A stretch of DNA of 64,000 bases from Curtobacterium sp. 'Ferrero'. Its GTDB lineage: Bacteria; Actinomycetota; Actinomycetes; Actinomycetales; Microbacteriaceae. A program made the position numbers and the translations under genes. The notes under the pieces were generated by a model. It saw only the letters and a program-made list of their open reading frames with translations. It made no database searches and was not told where the DNA came from. Below are positions 35,655-43,421 of this stretch, piece after piece. The stretch is taken from contig NZ_NXIA01000002.1 in NCBI RefSeq assembly GCF_002412165.1, positions 310,001 to 374,000 of the forward strand, given 5' to 3'. Every line of letters starts with the position of its first letter. Position 1 is the first letter of the stretch.

Positions 35655-36400
35655 CCCACAGCGCCAGCGCCCTCGTCGTCGTGCCGACCTACGACGAGGC
35701 GGAGAACGTCCGCGCCATCACGGCGGCGATCACCGAGGCGGTCCCGGACGCGCACGTGCTCGTCGTCGACGACGGCAGCCCGGACGGCACCGGTGACATC
35801 GTCCGGGGTCTCGCCGCCGCGGACGAACGCATCCACCTACTCCAGCGCGCCGGCAAGCTCGGGTTGGGCAGCGCCTACGTCGAGGGCTTCCGGTGGGGGC
35901 TCGAGCGCGGCTACCCGCTCCTGGTCGAGATGGACGCCGACGGGTCGCACCCCGCCGACCGGCTCCCGGCGATGATCGAGGCCGTCCGGTCCTCCGACGA
36001 CGTCCTGCTCGCGATCGGTTCCCGCTGGACGCCGGGTGGCTCGGTCGTCGACTGGCCGCTCCGACGTGAGGTCCTCAGCCGCGGCGCGAACACGTACGCC
36101 CGGTTCGTGCTCGGGATCGACGTCCGGGACGTCACCGCGGGGTTCCGGGTGTACCGCGCGTCCGCGGTCGCGGCGATGGACCTCGACGGCATCGACTCGA
36201 AGGGGTACTGCTTCCAGGTCGACATGACGCTGCGGGTGGATGCCCAGGGCGGTCGGATCGTCGAGGTCCCGATCCGCTTCCGAGACCGCGTGCACGGCGT
36301 GTCGAAGATGAGCGGCTCGATCGTGGGGGAGGCCATGCTGCGCGTCACCCAGTGGGGCATCGAGCGCCGCTTCGGCCGGGGACGTCGCTCCCGCGCGTAG
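35651..36400 (+). CDS. Polyprenol monophosphomannose synthase-like GT2
   Basis: A 249-residue DPM1-type GT2 enzyme that transfers mannose (or another hexose) from its GDP donor to polyprenyl phosphate. Motifs: ALVVVPTYDEAENVR, VLVVDDGSPDGTGD, MDADGSHP (metal site), DVTAGFRVYR, GYCFQVDMTLR and the terminal RVHGVSKMSG. No C-terminal membrane helices, as in bacterial and mycobacterial Ppm catalytic domains. GTG start overlaps the GT2-GT4 stop by 4 bp. It would supply the lipid-linked sugar that GT-C enzymes (at 1184, 40487 or the DUF2142 pair) could use. Confidence 0.88.
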   Translation: MTHSASALVVVPTYDEAENVRAITAAITEAVPDAHVLVVDDGSPDGTGDIVRGLAAADERIHLLQRAGKLGLGSAYVEGFRWGLERGYPLLVEMDADGSHPADRLPAMIEAVRSSDDVLLAIGSRWTPGGSVVDWPLRREVLSRGANTYARFVLGIDVRDVTAGFRVYRASAVAAMDLDGIDSKGYCFQVDMTLRVDAQGGRIVEVPIRFRDRVHGVSKMSGSIVGEAMLRVTQWGIERRFGRGRRSRA

Positions 36401-36945
36401 TCGGCCGTTCCGCGCGTGGTTGGCCGTTCCGCGCGTGGTTGGCCGTTTCGCTCGTGGTTGGCCGTTTCGCTCGTGGTTGGCGATTTCGCTCGTGGTTGCC
36501 CGTTTCTTCCGGCCTCCTACGAGCGGAACGACTTCCTATTGCGGGTGCGATGGGTTCGAACGCACACGCTCGGGTGAGCGAGGGGGCCGGGAGGCGCGGC
36601 GTGGGTCCGTCCCCCGCTCGCGGCCTGCTCGGTGCAAGCGGTTTCGCTCGTGGTCGGCGGTTTCGCTCGTGGTTGCCCGTTCCGCTCGTGGTTGCCCGTT
36701 TCTTCCGGCTCCCTACGAGCGGATCGGCTTCCTACTGCGGGCGCGATGGGTTCGAACGCACACGCTCGGGTGAGCGGTCGGCCGGGAGGCGCGGCGTGCG
36801 TCCGTCCCCCGCTCGCGGCCTGCTCGGTGCAAGCGGTTTCGCTCATGGTTGGCGGATTCGCTCGTGGTTGCCCGTTCCTTCCGGCTCCCTACGAGCGGAT
36901 CGGCCTCCTATTGCGCGTGCGATGGGTTCGAACGCACGCGGCACA
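36401..36945. repeat. REP-like array: 19-bp tandem units and three ~180-196-bp repeats
   Basis: The 607-bp gap 36401-37007 starts with five to six tandem 19-bp units (consensus GTTGGCCGTTTCGCTCGTG). Three larger copies follow, marked by TTCGAA at 36555, 36751 and 36927 (periods 196 and 176, differing by about one 19-bp unit). Each copy has a hairpin in which CCGCTCGT of the last 19-bp unit pairs with ACGAGCGG, then GATGGGTTCGAACGCAC; the first two also carry GGGAGGCGCGGCG. The remaining 36946-37007 shows nothing notable. No conserved protein is encoded; open frames here only reflect the repeats. Confidence 0.8.
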
Positions 36946-37007
36946 CCGGCACATCGGCACACGAGCAGCAGTCAACCCGCGGCCCCGACCGGCACCGCCC
37001 GCGCGCC

Positions 37008-38888
37008 TCAGACGCAGCTGACGTCGAAGTCCTGTCCGCCGGAGACGAACTGCGTCATCCGGACCTGGCTCCCGGCCGTCAGCCCACCCGCGCCACACGC
37101 CGACTGCGCGGCCGCGGCACCGTCGTTCCCGACGGCGATCCAGCTCGGCAGCCGGTACAGAGGAGACGACGACGCGACCGTCCCGACGATCTGGGCGTAC
37201 TGGTACTTCGTCGAGTAGATGCCGATGGTGCTCACCCCGGCCGCGCGGAGGGCGGCGACCATGCCCTCGACGTCGGCGCGGTTCTGCGTCTGGTGGTCCG
37301 AGGCGTCGCCGGCGCCGAGCCACGAGAAGTTCGTCTCGACGTCGATCCACCAGCGGTAGGAAGCCGGCGAGGACACCCCGCGCGAGTACACGTCGTCGTA
37401 GGCCCGCGCGTAGCCGTACATGTACGAGCACGCGGCGGTGTAGGCGTTCGCCGTGCACGTGCCGTAGGGGTTCGCGACCGCCGTTCCCGCCGGGTAGGAG
37501 TTCGACGACGGCCACACCGAGGCGGCGCGACCGGGGTTCGCCGCGGTCACGTACAGCTGCGTGCGCGGCTGTGACGTCCCGCCGACCGATCCCGCGGCCC
37601 AGGCCAGCTGCGGCGCCAGCGAGCCGTTCGTCTGGTTCGGCAGCGAGCCGTTCACGCCGACCACGCCGAACGCCTGGTCCGCCGGGTACCGCGACGACGA
37701 GGAGCCCTGCGGCCACGACACGTCCGCCCCGAACCCGGACCCGCTCGACCCGTCGAGGAAGTACCCTGCCACGTCGAGGTGCAGCACCGCCGAGCCGGCC
37801 GATGCCTTGACCTGCACCCGACGATCGACGGAGGAACCGGTGACCTTCGAGATCACCAGGTTGGCGACGGACCTGCCGGGGGTGAACAGCTGCGTGGCGA
37901 CCTGCGCGTCCGCTCCGGCCGGGGTGACCCGGAGGTAGGCGGACTTCGTCGGCCCGGTGATCTCGGCGTTCGCGACGACGGCGGTGGCGGTCCCCGGCAC
38001 CCCGGCGGTCCCGGCGAGCCGGACCGTCTGCGAGGTCGTCCCGATCGTGCCGCCGTACGCCCGCGTGGTGTCGATCGGGACGAACACGGAGCCGGTCGTC
38101 GACGCCGAGTAGTAGCCGGCGACGTCGAGGTACACCGTCGCGGAGCCCTTCGACAGCTTCACCTGCGCGGCACCGCCGGAGAGCTTCACGATCGCGAGGT
38201 TGGACAGCGACTGGCCGACCCCGAACAGCTGCGTCACGACGCCGGGGTCCTGACCGGCGGGCGTGACCCGGACGTACCCGGCGGCCGTCGGGCCGGAGAC
38301 CTGCGTGTTCACGACGACGGCGGTGGCGTTCGTCGGCACCCCGCCCCGACCGCCGAGCGTCACCTTGGTCGGGGTCGTCCCGACCTTCCCGCCGAAGACC
38401 CGTGTGGCGTCGAGCGGCGTGTACGTGGCACCGGAGCCGTCGGCGTAGTACCCGGCGACGTCGAAGTAGCCGTTCGCGCTGCCGCGGGACACCTTCGCCT
38501 GGATCCCGCCACCCGCGAGCTTGACGGTGACGAGGTTCGCGATCGTCTGCCCGGCCGCGAAGTCCTGCGTCGCGACGGTCGCGTCCCGGCCAGCCGGGGT
38601 GACACGGAGGTACCCGGCGGCGGTCGGTGCCTTGACCTCGACGTTGACGACGACGGCCGTGGCGGTCGTCGGGATCCCGGCGCGGCCGGCGATCGGCACG
38701 ACCTTCGGCGTGGTGGTCAGTCCACCGGACCAGACGCGTGTGGTCGTGATCGGCGTGTACCGTCCGGTGGCCGGTGCCGCGGCCTGCGCGACGGTCGCCG
38801 GGGCGACGACCGTGAGGCCGGCCACGACGACGGCCACGGCCGTCGTGAGCGCGATGCGGACGAGTGCTGCGTGACGACGCAGGCGCAT
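37008..38888 (-). CDS. Secreted protein: three beta repeats plus GH25-like domain
   Basis: A 626-residue exported protein. Signal peptide to about residue 36 (APATVAQA-A). Three ~115-residue repeats (about 43-385), each with TTRVWxGG or similar, a TATAVVVN strand, GYLRVTPAG and a closing DVAGYY. The C-terminal domain (~389-626) starts DVSWPQG and has FGVVGVNGS, WWIDVETNFSW, NRADVEGMVAALRAAGV, IGIYSTKYQY, LPSWIAVG and a terminal Cys-containing DFDVSCV, resembling GH25/DUF1906 lysozyme-like barrels; the DVET acidic pair fits the active site. Likely wall hydrolase or a wall-binding relative. ATG with GGGGGAA upstream. Confidence 0.8.
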   Translation of the reverse strand: MRLRRHAALVRIALTTAVAVVVAGLTVVAPATVAQAAAPATGRYTPITTTRVWSGGLTTTPKVVPIAGRAGIPTTATAVVVNVEVKAPTAAGYLRVTPAGRDATVATQDFAAGQTIANLVTVKLAGGGIQAKVSRGSANGYFDVAGYYADGSGATYTPLDATRVFGGKVGTTPTKVTLGGRGGVPTNATAVVVNTQVSGPTAAGYVRVTPAGQDPGVVTQLFGVGQSLSNLAIVKLSGGAAQVKLSKGSATVYLDVAGYYSASTTGSVFVPIDTTRAYGGTIGTTSQTVRLAGTAGVPGTATAVVANAEITGPTKSAYLRVTPAGADAQVATQLFTPGRSVANLVISKVTGSSVDRRVQVKASAGSAVLHLDVAGYFLDGSSGSGFGADVSWPQGSSSSRYPADQAFGVVGVNGSLPNQTNGSLAPQLAWAAGSVGGTSQPRTQLYVTAANPGRAASVWPSSNSYPAGTAVANPYGTCTANAYTAACSYMYGYARAYDDVYSRGVSSPASYRWWIDVETNFSWLGAGDASDHQTQNRADVEGMVAALRAAGVSTIGIYSTKYQYAQIVGTVASSSPLYRLPSWIAVGNDGAAAAQSACGAGGLTAGSQVRMTQFVSGGQDFDVSCV

Positions 38889-38988
38889 GGTTCCCCCTGT
38901 GGTTCCCCGGCCGCCCCCTGACGGCCTCCCGCAGTCTAGGTGCACCCTCCGACACGTCGGAAGTGACGGCGGCGGATTGCCAGGGTGA

Positions 38989-39039
38989 CCGCCTGGAGGC
39001 GCGGCGTGCGTGGCGGGGCCGGGTCGCGCCTCCAGGCGG
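38989..39039. terminator. 15-bp perfect inverted repeat between two minus-strand genes
   Basis: CCGCCTGGAGGCGCG (38989-39003) and CGCGCCTCCAGGCGG (39025-39039) pair without mismatch around a 21-nt loop, following the O-antigen-ligase-like gene that ends at 39067. It shares the GGAGGCGCGGCGTGCG core of the recurrent hairpin family. Confidence 0.65.
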
Positions 39040-39066
39040 GTCGTGCCTGCATTCCGGTCGCGCTGG

Positions 39067-40368
39067 TCAGACGCGGCTCAGGTGCCGCCGCCAGGAGCGG
39101 CGTCGCGCCGCGACGACCAGCACCGTGACGAACACCATGAGCCCGGCGCCGTGCAGCAGGTAGCTCTCCGCGGTGCTCGTCACGCCGAGGAGCACGAGCA
39201 CGGCTGCGGGCCAGACGTACGCGACCCCGGGGAACGTCGTCGCGGTCACCCAGGCCCGGGCGAACGCGAGCAGCGCGGTGATGCCGAGGATGATCGTGCC
39301 GGCGAGGCCGATCTGGAGCCACGCGTCGACGAACGCGTTGAGTCCGGACGTGAACCGCTGGCCGGCCGGGTCGATGAACGTCACGTAGGGGACGACGGCC
39401 TCCTGCGGCCAGGTGCCGACCCACCCCCACCCCTGGATCGGGAACTGCGCCGTCAGGGAGCGGATCTGCGCCCAGAGGTCGAGTCGTGTGGCGGTGCCGC
39501 CGGCGGCACCGATCTCGGCGAGGACCCGCCGCCGGGCGATCACGCCGACCACCAGCATGAGCAGCACCGCCGCACCGAGGACCCCGTTGACGACGGGCCG
39601 CGCCGCCGGCCGGGCGTGCCGGAGCGACCACAGTGCGAGGGCGGTGACGGCGAGCGCGATCATCGCCAACCCGGTGATGGGGGACTGCACGAGCATCAGG
39701 GCGATCACGGCGAGGGCGGTCGACGCGACGGCCCGCCAGACCGTCACCGAACGGGTGAGGAACTCGACGACGAACGTCACGAGGGCCATCGCGGCGATGA
39801 ACCCCATGAAGTTGCGGGTGCCGCCGATGCCCTGGATCGGACCCCCGTACGCGATGTCGCCGCGGATGCCGAAGGCCGGGAACGGGGTGTCGAGGACGAG
39901 CCCGGACAGCACCTCGAGTCCGAGCGCGGCGACGAGCAGGATCCGGAACGCGTCGCCGGAGGCCCGGATCACCTGCACGAGGTCGCGGCCGAGCGCGAGG
40001 TAGAGCCCGAGCCCGATGAAGCACACGGTGGCGGTGAGGCCGCGGAGGGCCACCCACGAGTAGCCGCTCCAGAGCACGCTCAGGGCGCAGTACCCGACGA
40101 AGGCGAGCAGTGACAGGGGGAGCACCCCGTGCCACTCGATGCGGTACCGCTGCCCGAGCAGGCTCAGCCCCGCCAGCACGACGAGCGTGACGAGCACGGC
40201 CCAGTCGCCGGCGGCACCGACGAGCGCGGTGACGGTGGGCTCACCGAAGGCGAACAGGACGATCGTGGTCGCGAGCGCCTGGCTGAACCGGCCCCCGGCG
40301 GAGAACCCGATCCAGGCCGACAGGTACCGGCGCGCGAGCACGCGTCTGGTCAGTCGGCCGTCGGTCAC
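39067..40368 (-). CDS. O-antigen ligase/polymerase-like membrane protein (first)
   Basis: A 433-residue protein with about ten to eleven membrane helices and the large extracytoplasmic loop (~300-350) of the Wzy/WaaL superfamily: RLDLWAQIRSLTAQFPIQGW and GWGWVGTWP, then AFVDAWLQIGLAGTI. GTG start with a GGAAG site. Ligases of this type transfer finished glycans from polyprenyl carrier to an acceptor; in Gram-positives the acceptor may be peptidoglycan or protein. Sequence cannot separate ligase from polymerase. Paralogous in outline to the protein at 41962-43347. Confidence 0.82.
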   Translation of the reverse strand: MTDGRLTRRVLARRYLSAWIGFSAGGRFSQALATTIVLFAFGEPTVTALVGAAGDWAVLVTLVVLAGLSLLGQRYRIEWHGVLPLSLLAFVGYCALSVLWSGYSWVALRGLTATVCFIGLGLYLALGRDLVQVIRASGDAFRILLVAALGLEVLSGLVLDTPFPAFGIRGDIAYGGPIQGIGGTRNFMGFIAAMALVTFVVEFLTRSVTVWRAVASTALAVIALMLVQSPITGLAMIALAVTALALWSLRHARPAARPVVNGVLGAAVLLMLVVGVIARRRVLAEIGAAGGTATRLDLWAQIRSLTAQFPIQGWGWVGTWPQEAVVPYVTFIDPAGQRFTSGLNAFVDAWLQIGLAGTIILGITALLAFARAWVTATTFPGVAYVWPAAVLVLLGVTSTAESYLLHGAGLMVFVTVLVVAARRRSWRRHLSRV

Positions 40369-40474
40369 CCGACCATCTTCCCGCACGGGGACGGCTGCTC
40401 CGTGCGCCCGCTCCCAGGTCCGCCCCGAGCGGGCGCGAGCGGGTGTCGTCATCAACGATCCGCGATATTCACCG

Positions 40475-40480
40475 TAGCCT
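40475..40480 (+). promoter_or_regulatory. -10 box (TAGCCT), leaderless start
   Basis: TAGCCT ends exactly 6 nt before the GTG at 40487. The intervening CGAGGA could also serve as a weak ribosome site if transcription starts earlier. Confidence 0.5.
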
Positions 40481-40486
40481 CGAGGA

Positions 40487-40558
40487 GTGCGGGACGAGCG
40501 GGCGGTGCGGGACGGGCGGCCGGTGCGGGACGGGCGGCCGGTGCGGGACGGGCGGCCG
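40487..40558. repeat. Four 18-bp units beginning at the start codon
   Basis: Four head-to-tail copies of GTGCGGGACGGGCGGCCG (the first with three changes) start on the GTG start codon. The last three are identical. Each unit encodes VRDGRP and opens with an in-frame GTG. Confidence 0.85.
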
Positions 40559-41899
40559 GTGCGGAGCGCCGTCGCCGCCGTGCTCGTCGGACTCGCCGTC
40601 GCTGCGGTCGCGTGGTGGCGACTCGGACCCGTGACGCGCCGCACCGTGTGGGCCGAGGACGGCGGGATCTTCCTCCGGGACCGCGTCGCGCTCGGACCGT
40701 GGGACCTGCTGCACCCCTACGCCGGGTACCTGCACGTGCTGCCCCGGCTCGTCGTCGACCTGGCCTGGGCGTTGCCGGTCCCCGCCTACGCCCTCGTCGT
40801 CTCGACCACGGCCTGCGTGCTCGTCGGCGGCATCGCGGCGCTCGTGTTCGTCCTGTCCCGCCAGGTCCTCCGGCCGTGGCCACTGCGGCTCCTGCTCGCC
40901 GCGGTGCCCGCGGTCCTGCCGCTGGCACCGGTCGAGATCAGCGGGAACGTCGCCAACCTGCACTGGTACTGCATGCTCCTCGCGCCGTGGCTGTTCGCCC
41001 ACCGGTCGCGGAGCTGGTGGGCAGCCGGAACACTCGCGGCGGTCACGGCCCTGACGGTGCTGACCGAGCCGCAGACCGTGCTGTTCCTCCCGCTCCTCGC
41101 CCTCGCGTGGCTCCCGGTCCGCAGGGCGGCGTCCGGCCGGCCCGACCTGCGCGCCCTGCCCGTCACGGTCACCGCGCTCGTCGCCGGGGCGGCCCAGGTC
41201 GTCACGAGCGTCAGCTCCGTGCGCACCTCGGAGCCCGGGTCCCCGTCGTGGCAGGACCTCGTGGCTGGGTACCTGCTGCAGCCCTTCGCCGGCGCCTGGA
41301 ACGCGCGCGTGGGCACCGCGGTCGAGGCCGTGCTCACCCACGGCTGGTCCGTGCTCGTCGTCCCGGCCCTCGTCGTCGTCGGGATGCTGGCGGCCGCGGT
41401 GCTCGTCGGGACGTGGCGCGCCCGGTTCCTCGTCGTGGCGCTCGCCGTCGGCTCGCTCGTGGTGTGGGTGGCCGCGATCATCGCGAACGGGACCTCCGAG
41501 CGGCCGTGGGCCCACCTGTCCGCCGGCATGGTCGGAGACCCGCCGCTCCGGTACGCCGCGGGTGCCGGGCTCCTGCTCGTCTCGGCCGTGGCGCTCGCGG
41601 CGGGGGTGCTCGTCCAGTGGGGGAGCGGCGTGACGACGGACCCGGCGCAGCGGGACCGGCCGTCGTCCGTCCTGCTGCGCGTGGTCGTGGCGGCGGTCGG
41701 CTGGTGCGCCGTCGCCGCGGTGGTCGCGTCGTCGGTGGTGTCCCTGGCGCCGGCGACCACGCGCCGGAGTGCCGGACCGGAGTGGGCGCCGCAGATCCCG
41801 GCGGCCGAGCGGGAGTGCCGAGCCGATCCCCGGCTCCAGGTGGTCCGCGTGGAGATCGCGCCGTGGGGCGCCGAGGTGCCCTGCGACCGGTTGCGCTGA
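40487..41899 (+). CDS. Polytopic membrane protein, GT-C-like
   Basis: A 470-residue protein of about ten to eleven membrane spans. The first extracytoplasmic loop (TVWAEDGGIFLRDRVALGPW) has the acidic pair expected of GT-C enzymes, and LPLAPVEISGNVANLHWY recalls bacterial polymannosyl-type transferases. The tail (~430-470) is a soluble Cys-containing segment outside the membrane. The N-terminus is made of hexapeptide repeats VRDGRP from an 18-bp DNA repeat, so four in-frame GTG codons compete as starts; the first lies 6 nt after TAGCCT. Flanked by two ligase-like genes. Sugar and acceptor unknown. Confidence 0.75.
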   Translation: MRDERAVRDGRPVRDGRPVRDGRPVRSAVAAVLVGLAVAAVAWWRLGPVTRRTVWAEDGGIFLRDRVALGPWDLLHPYAGYLHVLPRLVVDLAWALPVPAYALVVSTTACVLVGGIAALVFVLSRQVLRPWPLRLLLAAVPAVLPLAPVEISGNVANLHWYCMLLAPWLFAHRSRSWWAAGTLAAVTALTVLTEPQTVLFLPLLALAWLPVRRAASGRPDLRALPVTVTALVAGAAQVVTSVSSVRTSEPGSPSWQDLVAGYLLQPFAGAWNARVGTAVEAVLTHGWSVLVVPALVVVGMLAAAVLVGTWRARFLVVALAVGSLVVWVAAIIANGTSERPWAHLSAGMVGDPPLRYAAGAGLLLVSAVALAAGVLVQWGSGVTTDPAQRDRPSSVLLRVVVAAVGWCAVAAVVASSVVSLAPATTRRSAGPEWAPQIPAAERECRADPRLQVVRVEIAPWGAEVPCDRLR

Positions 41900-41961
41900 C
41901 CGACGCCGCGTGCGGGCACACCGTCCGCGGGTCGGCCGTGCACGGGTCGGGTTCGCGACCG

Positions 41962-43347
41962 TCAGCTGCGCTCGGGTGCGGCCCAGCGGAACTCGCGTCG
42001 CGCCGGCGGGGTGCGCGGCCCGTCCCCGACGGAGACGGGCTCGTCACCGACGAGCACGATGCGGGACTTGATCGCGATGAGCGCGAACAGGATCCAGTTG
42101 CCCTGGTACAGCAGCCGCGACTCGGCGACCGACTGGACGAGGAGCGCGACGACGACGAGCAGTGGGAACAGGGAGACCGGGTCGAACGTCCGCTGCTCCA
42201 GCCGGGCGTCGTAGCCGATGCGGGTGGCCCCGGACCAACCGCGCTGCAGCGTCGTCAGGACGTACACGGCGAACAGCACCAGGCCGATGATCCCGGTCTG
42301 CATCCACACGTCGAGGTAGGCGTCGTGGGCCTGCAGGTACGTCACGCCCTTCCGGTGCGCCAGGTCGGCGAGCGTCGGGATGCTCGGCCACCAGTAGCCG
42401 ATCCAGCCCCAACCGAGGACGGGGTGCTGGTCGACGAGCCCGAGCACCTTCGCCCAGATCTCACCACGTCCCGTCGCGTCCGTGCCCTTGCCGAGCATCT
42501 CCGACACCGGTCCGACGGCCAGCGCGCCGACCGCCCCGACCACGACGGCGCCCGCGGCCAGCAGCAGGTACCGCGGCGTGCGCTGCTCGGTCGGCGTCGC
42601 ACGGATCCACCGCGCCACGAACAGGACGACGACGACCACGACCGCCGCGACGGCGACGGTGGACGAGCTGGTCAGCAGGAACACCACGGCCGCGACGACG
42701 AGCCAGCCGATCGCCCGCGCCCGCCGGATGCGCCCCTCCGCCCACTGCACCGCGACGGCGATCGCCGCGAGCAACGCGACCATGGCGAGCAGGTTCGCGT
42801 TGCCGGGCAGGCCCTGGATCCGCCCGCCGGTGAACAGCTCGGCTCGCGAGAAGTAGAACGCGTCCGGGATCTTCCGGTCGCCGTAGTCCGTCCACACCGG
42901 CGCGATCGGGTGCCGGACCACGACGGCGACGAAGGCCTCGAAGACGAGTGACAGCATGAGCACCCAGCGCATCGCGAGACTCGTCGCGTCGAGGATGCGC
43001 CGCCAGGTCAACGTCGAGGCGACCGTGAAGGCCACACCGGCGCAGATGACCTGCACGACGATGCTCGGCAGCGTCGCGAAGCGCCAGTGCGACCAGAGGA
43101 GCGAGAGCAGGCACCAGCCGAGGAACAGCCAGAGGGAACGCGGGGTCCTGGCGATCGTTGGCTTCGCCCGCACGACGATGGTCGCACCCCAGACGGCGAG
43201 CGCTGCCCACACGATGCCGGCCCCTACCCACGTCAGCGTGTTCGGCACGGCGTCGCCGGCGAACACCACGCCGAGCGTCGTGGCGGCGAACGCGAAGGCC
43301 TCGCGTTCGGGAACGGTCCCGCGTGCCAGCGGCCAGGTGTTCGTCAC
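41962..43347 (-). CDS. O-antigen ligase/polymerase-like membrane protein (second)
   Basis: A 461-residue Wzy/WaaL-superfamily protein with ~11 membrane helices. Motifs: SLLWSHWRFATLPS early, RIQGLPGNANLLAM, then the large outer loop with TGRGEIWAKVLGLVDQHPVL, GWGWIGYWWP, HDAYLDVWMQTGIIGLV. Those loop residues align with GWGWVGTWP and AFVDAWLQIGLAG in the first copy. The GTG lies 6 nt after TACCCT (43354-43359), a leaderless arrangement. Polar C-terminal tail. Either polymerase to the other's ligase, or a second ligase; the sequence does not say which. Confidence 0.85.
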   Translation of the reverse strand: MTNTWPLARGTVPEREAFAFAATTLGVVFAGDAVPNTLTWVGAGIVWAALAVWGATIVVRAKPTIARTPRSLWLFLGWCLLSLLWSHWRFATLPSIVVQVICAGVAFTVASTLTWRRILDATSLAMRWVLMLSLVFEAFVAVVVRHPIAPVWTDYGDRKIPDAFYFSRAELFTGGRIQGLPGNANLLAMVALLAAIAVAVQWAEGRIRRARAIGWLVVAAVVFLLTSSSTVAVAAVVVVVVLFVARWIRATPTEQRTPRYLLLAAGAVVVGAVGALAVGPVSEMLGKGTDATGRGEIWAKVLGLVDQHPVLGWGWIGYWWPSIPTLADLAHRKGVTYLQAHDAYLDVWMQTGIIGLVLFAVYVLTTLQRGWSGATRIGYDARLEQRTFDPVSLFPLLVVVALLVQSVAESRLLYQGNWILFALIAIKSRIVLVGDEPVSVGDGPRTPPARREFRWAAPERS

Positions 43348-43353
43348 GGGGTC

Positions 43354-43359
43354 AGGGTA
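43354..43359 (-). promoter_or_regulatory. -10 box (TACCCT), leaderless start
   Basis: Minus-strand TACCCT with a 6-nt spacer to the GTG at 43347; no Shine-Dalgarno is visible. Confidence 0.5.
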
Positions 43360-43421
43360 CCCGTCGGCGTGCTGGGCACGGGCTGGTCCCGGCCGATGCG
43401 ACCGCGGCGGCCGGGGTCGCA

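Noticed and set aside
36401..36520. 19-bp tandem repeats as a CRISPR array
   Set aside because: Units are directly adjacent with no unique spacers, and no cas genes are present.
36540..36945. GGTTCGAAC blocks resembling the T-loop of a tRNA
   Set aside because: No acceptor, D-arm or anticodon arm can be folded around any of the three copies; the block is part of the repeat unit.
36352..37218. Open frames of up to 288 codons over the repeat array
   Set aside because: Translations only mirror the DNA repeats (Arg/Val/Leu-rich), with no family resemblance and no ribosome site.
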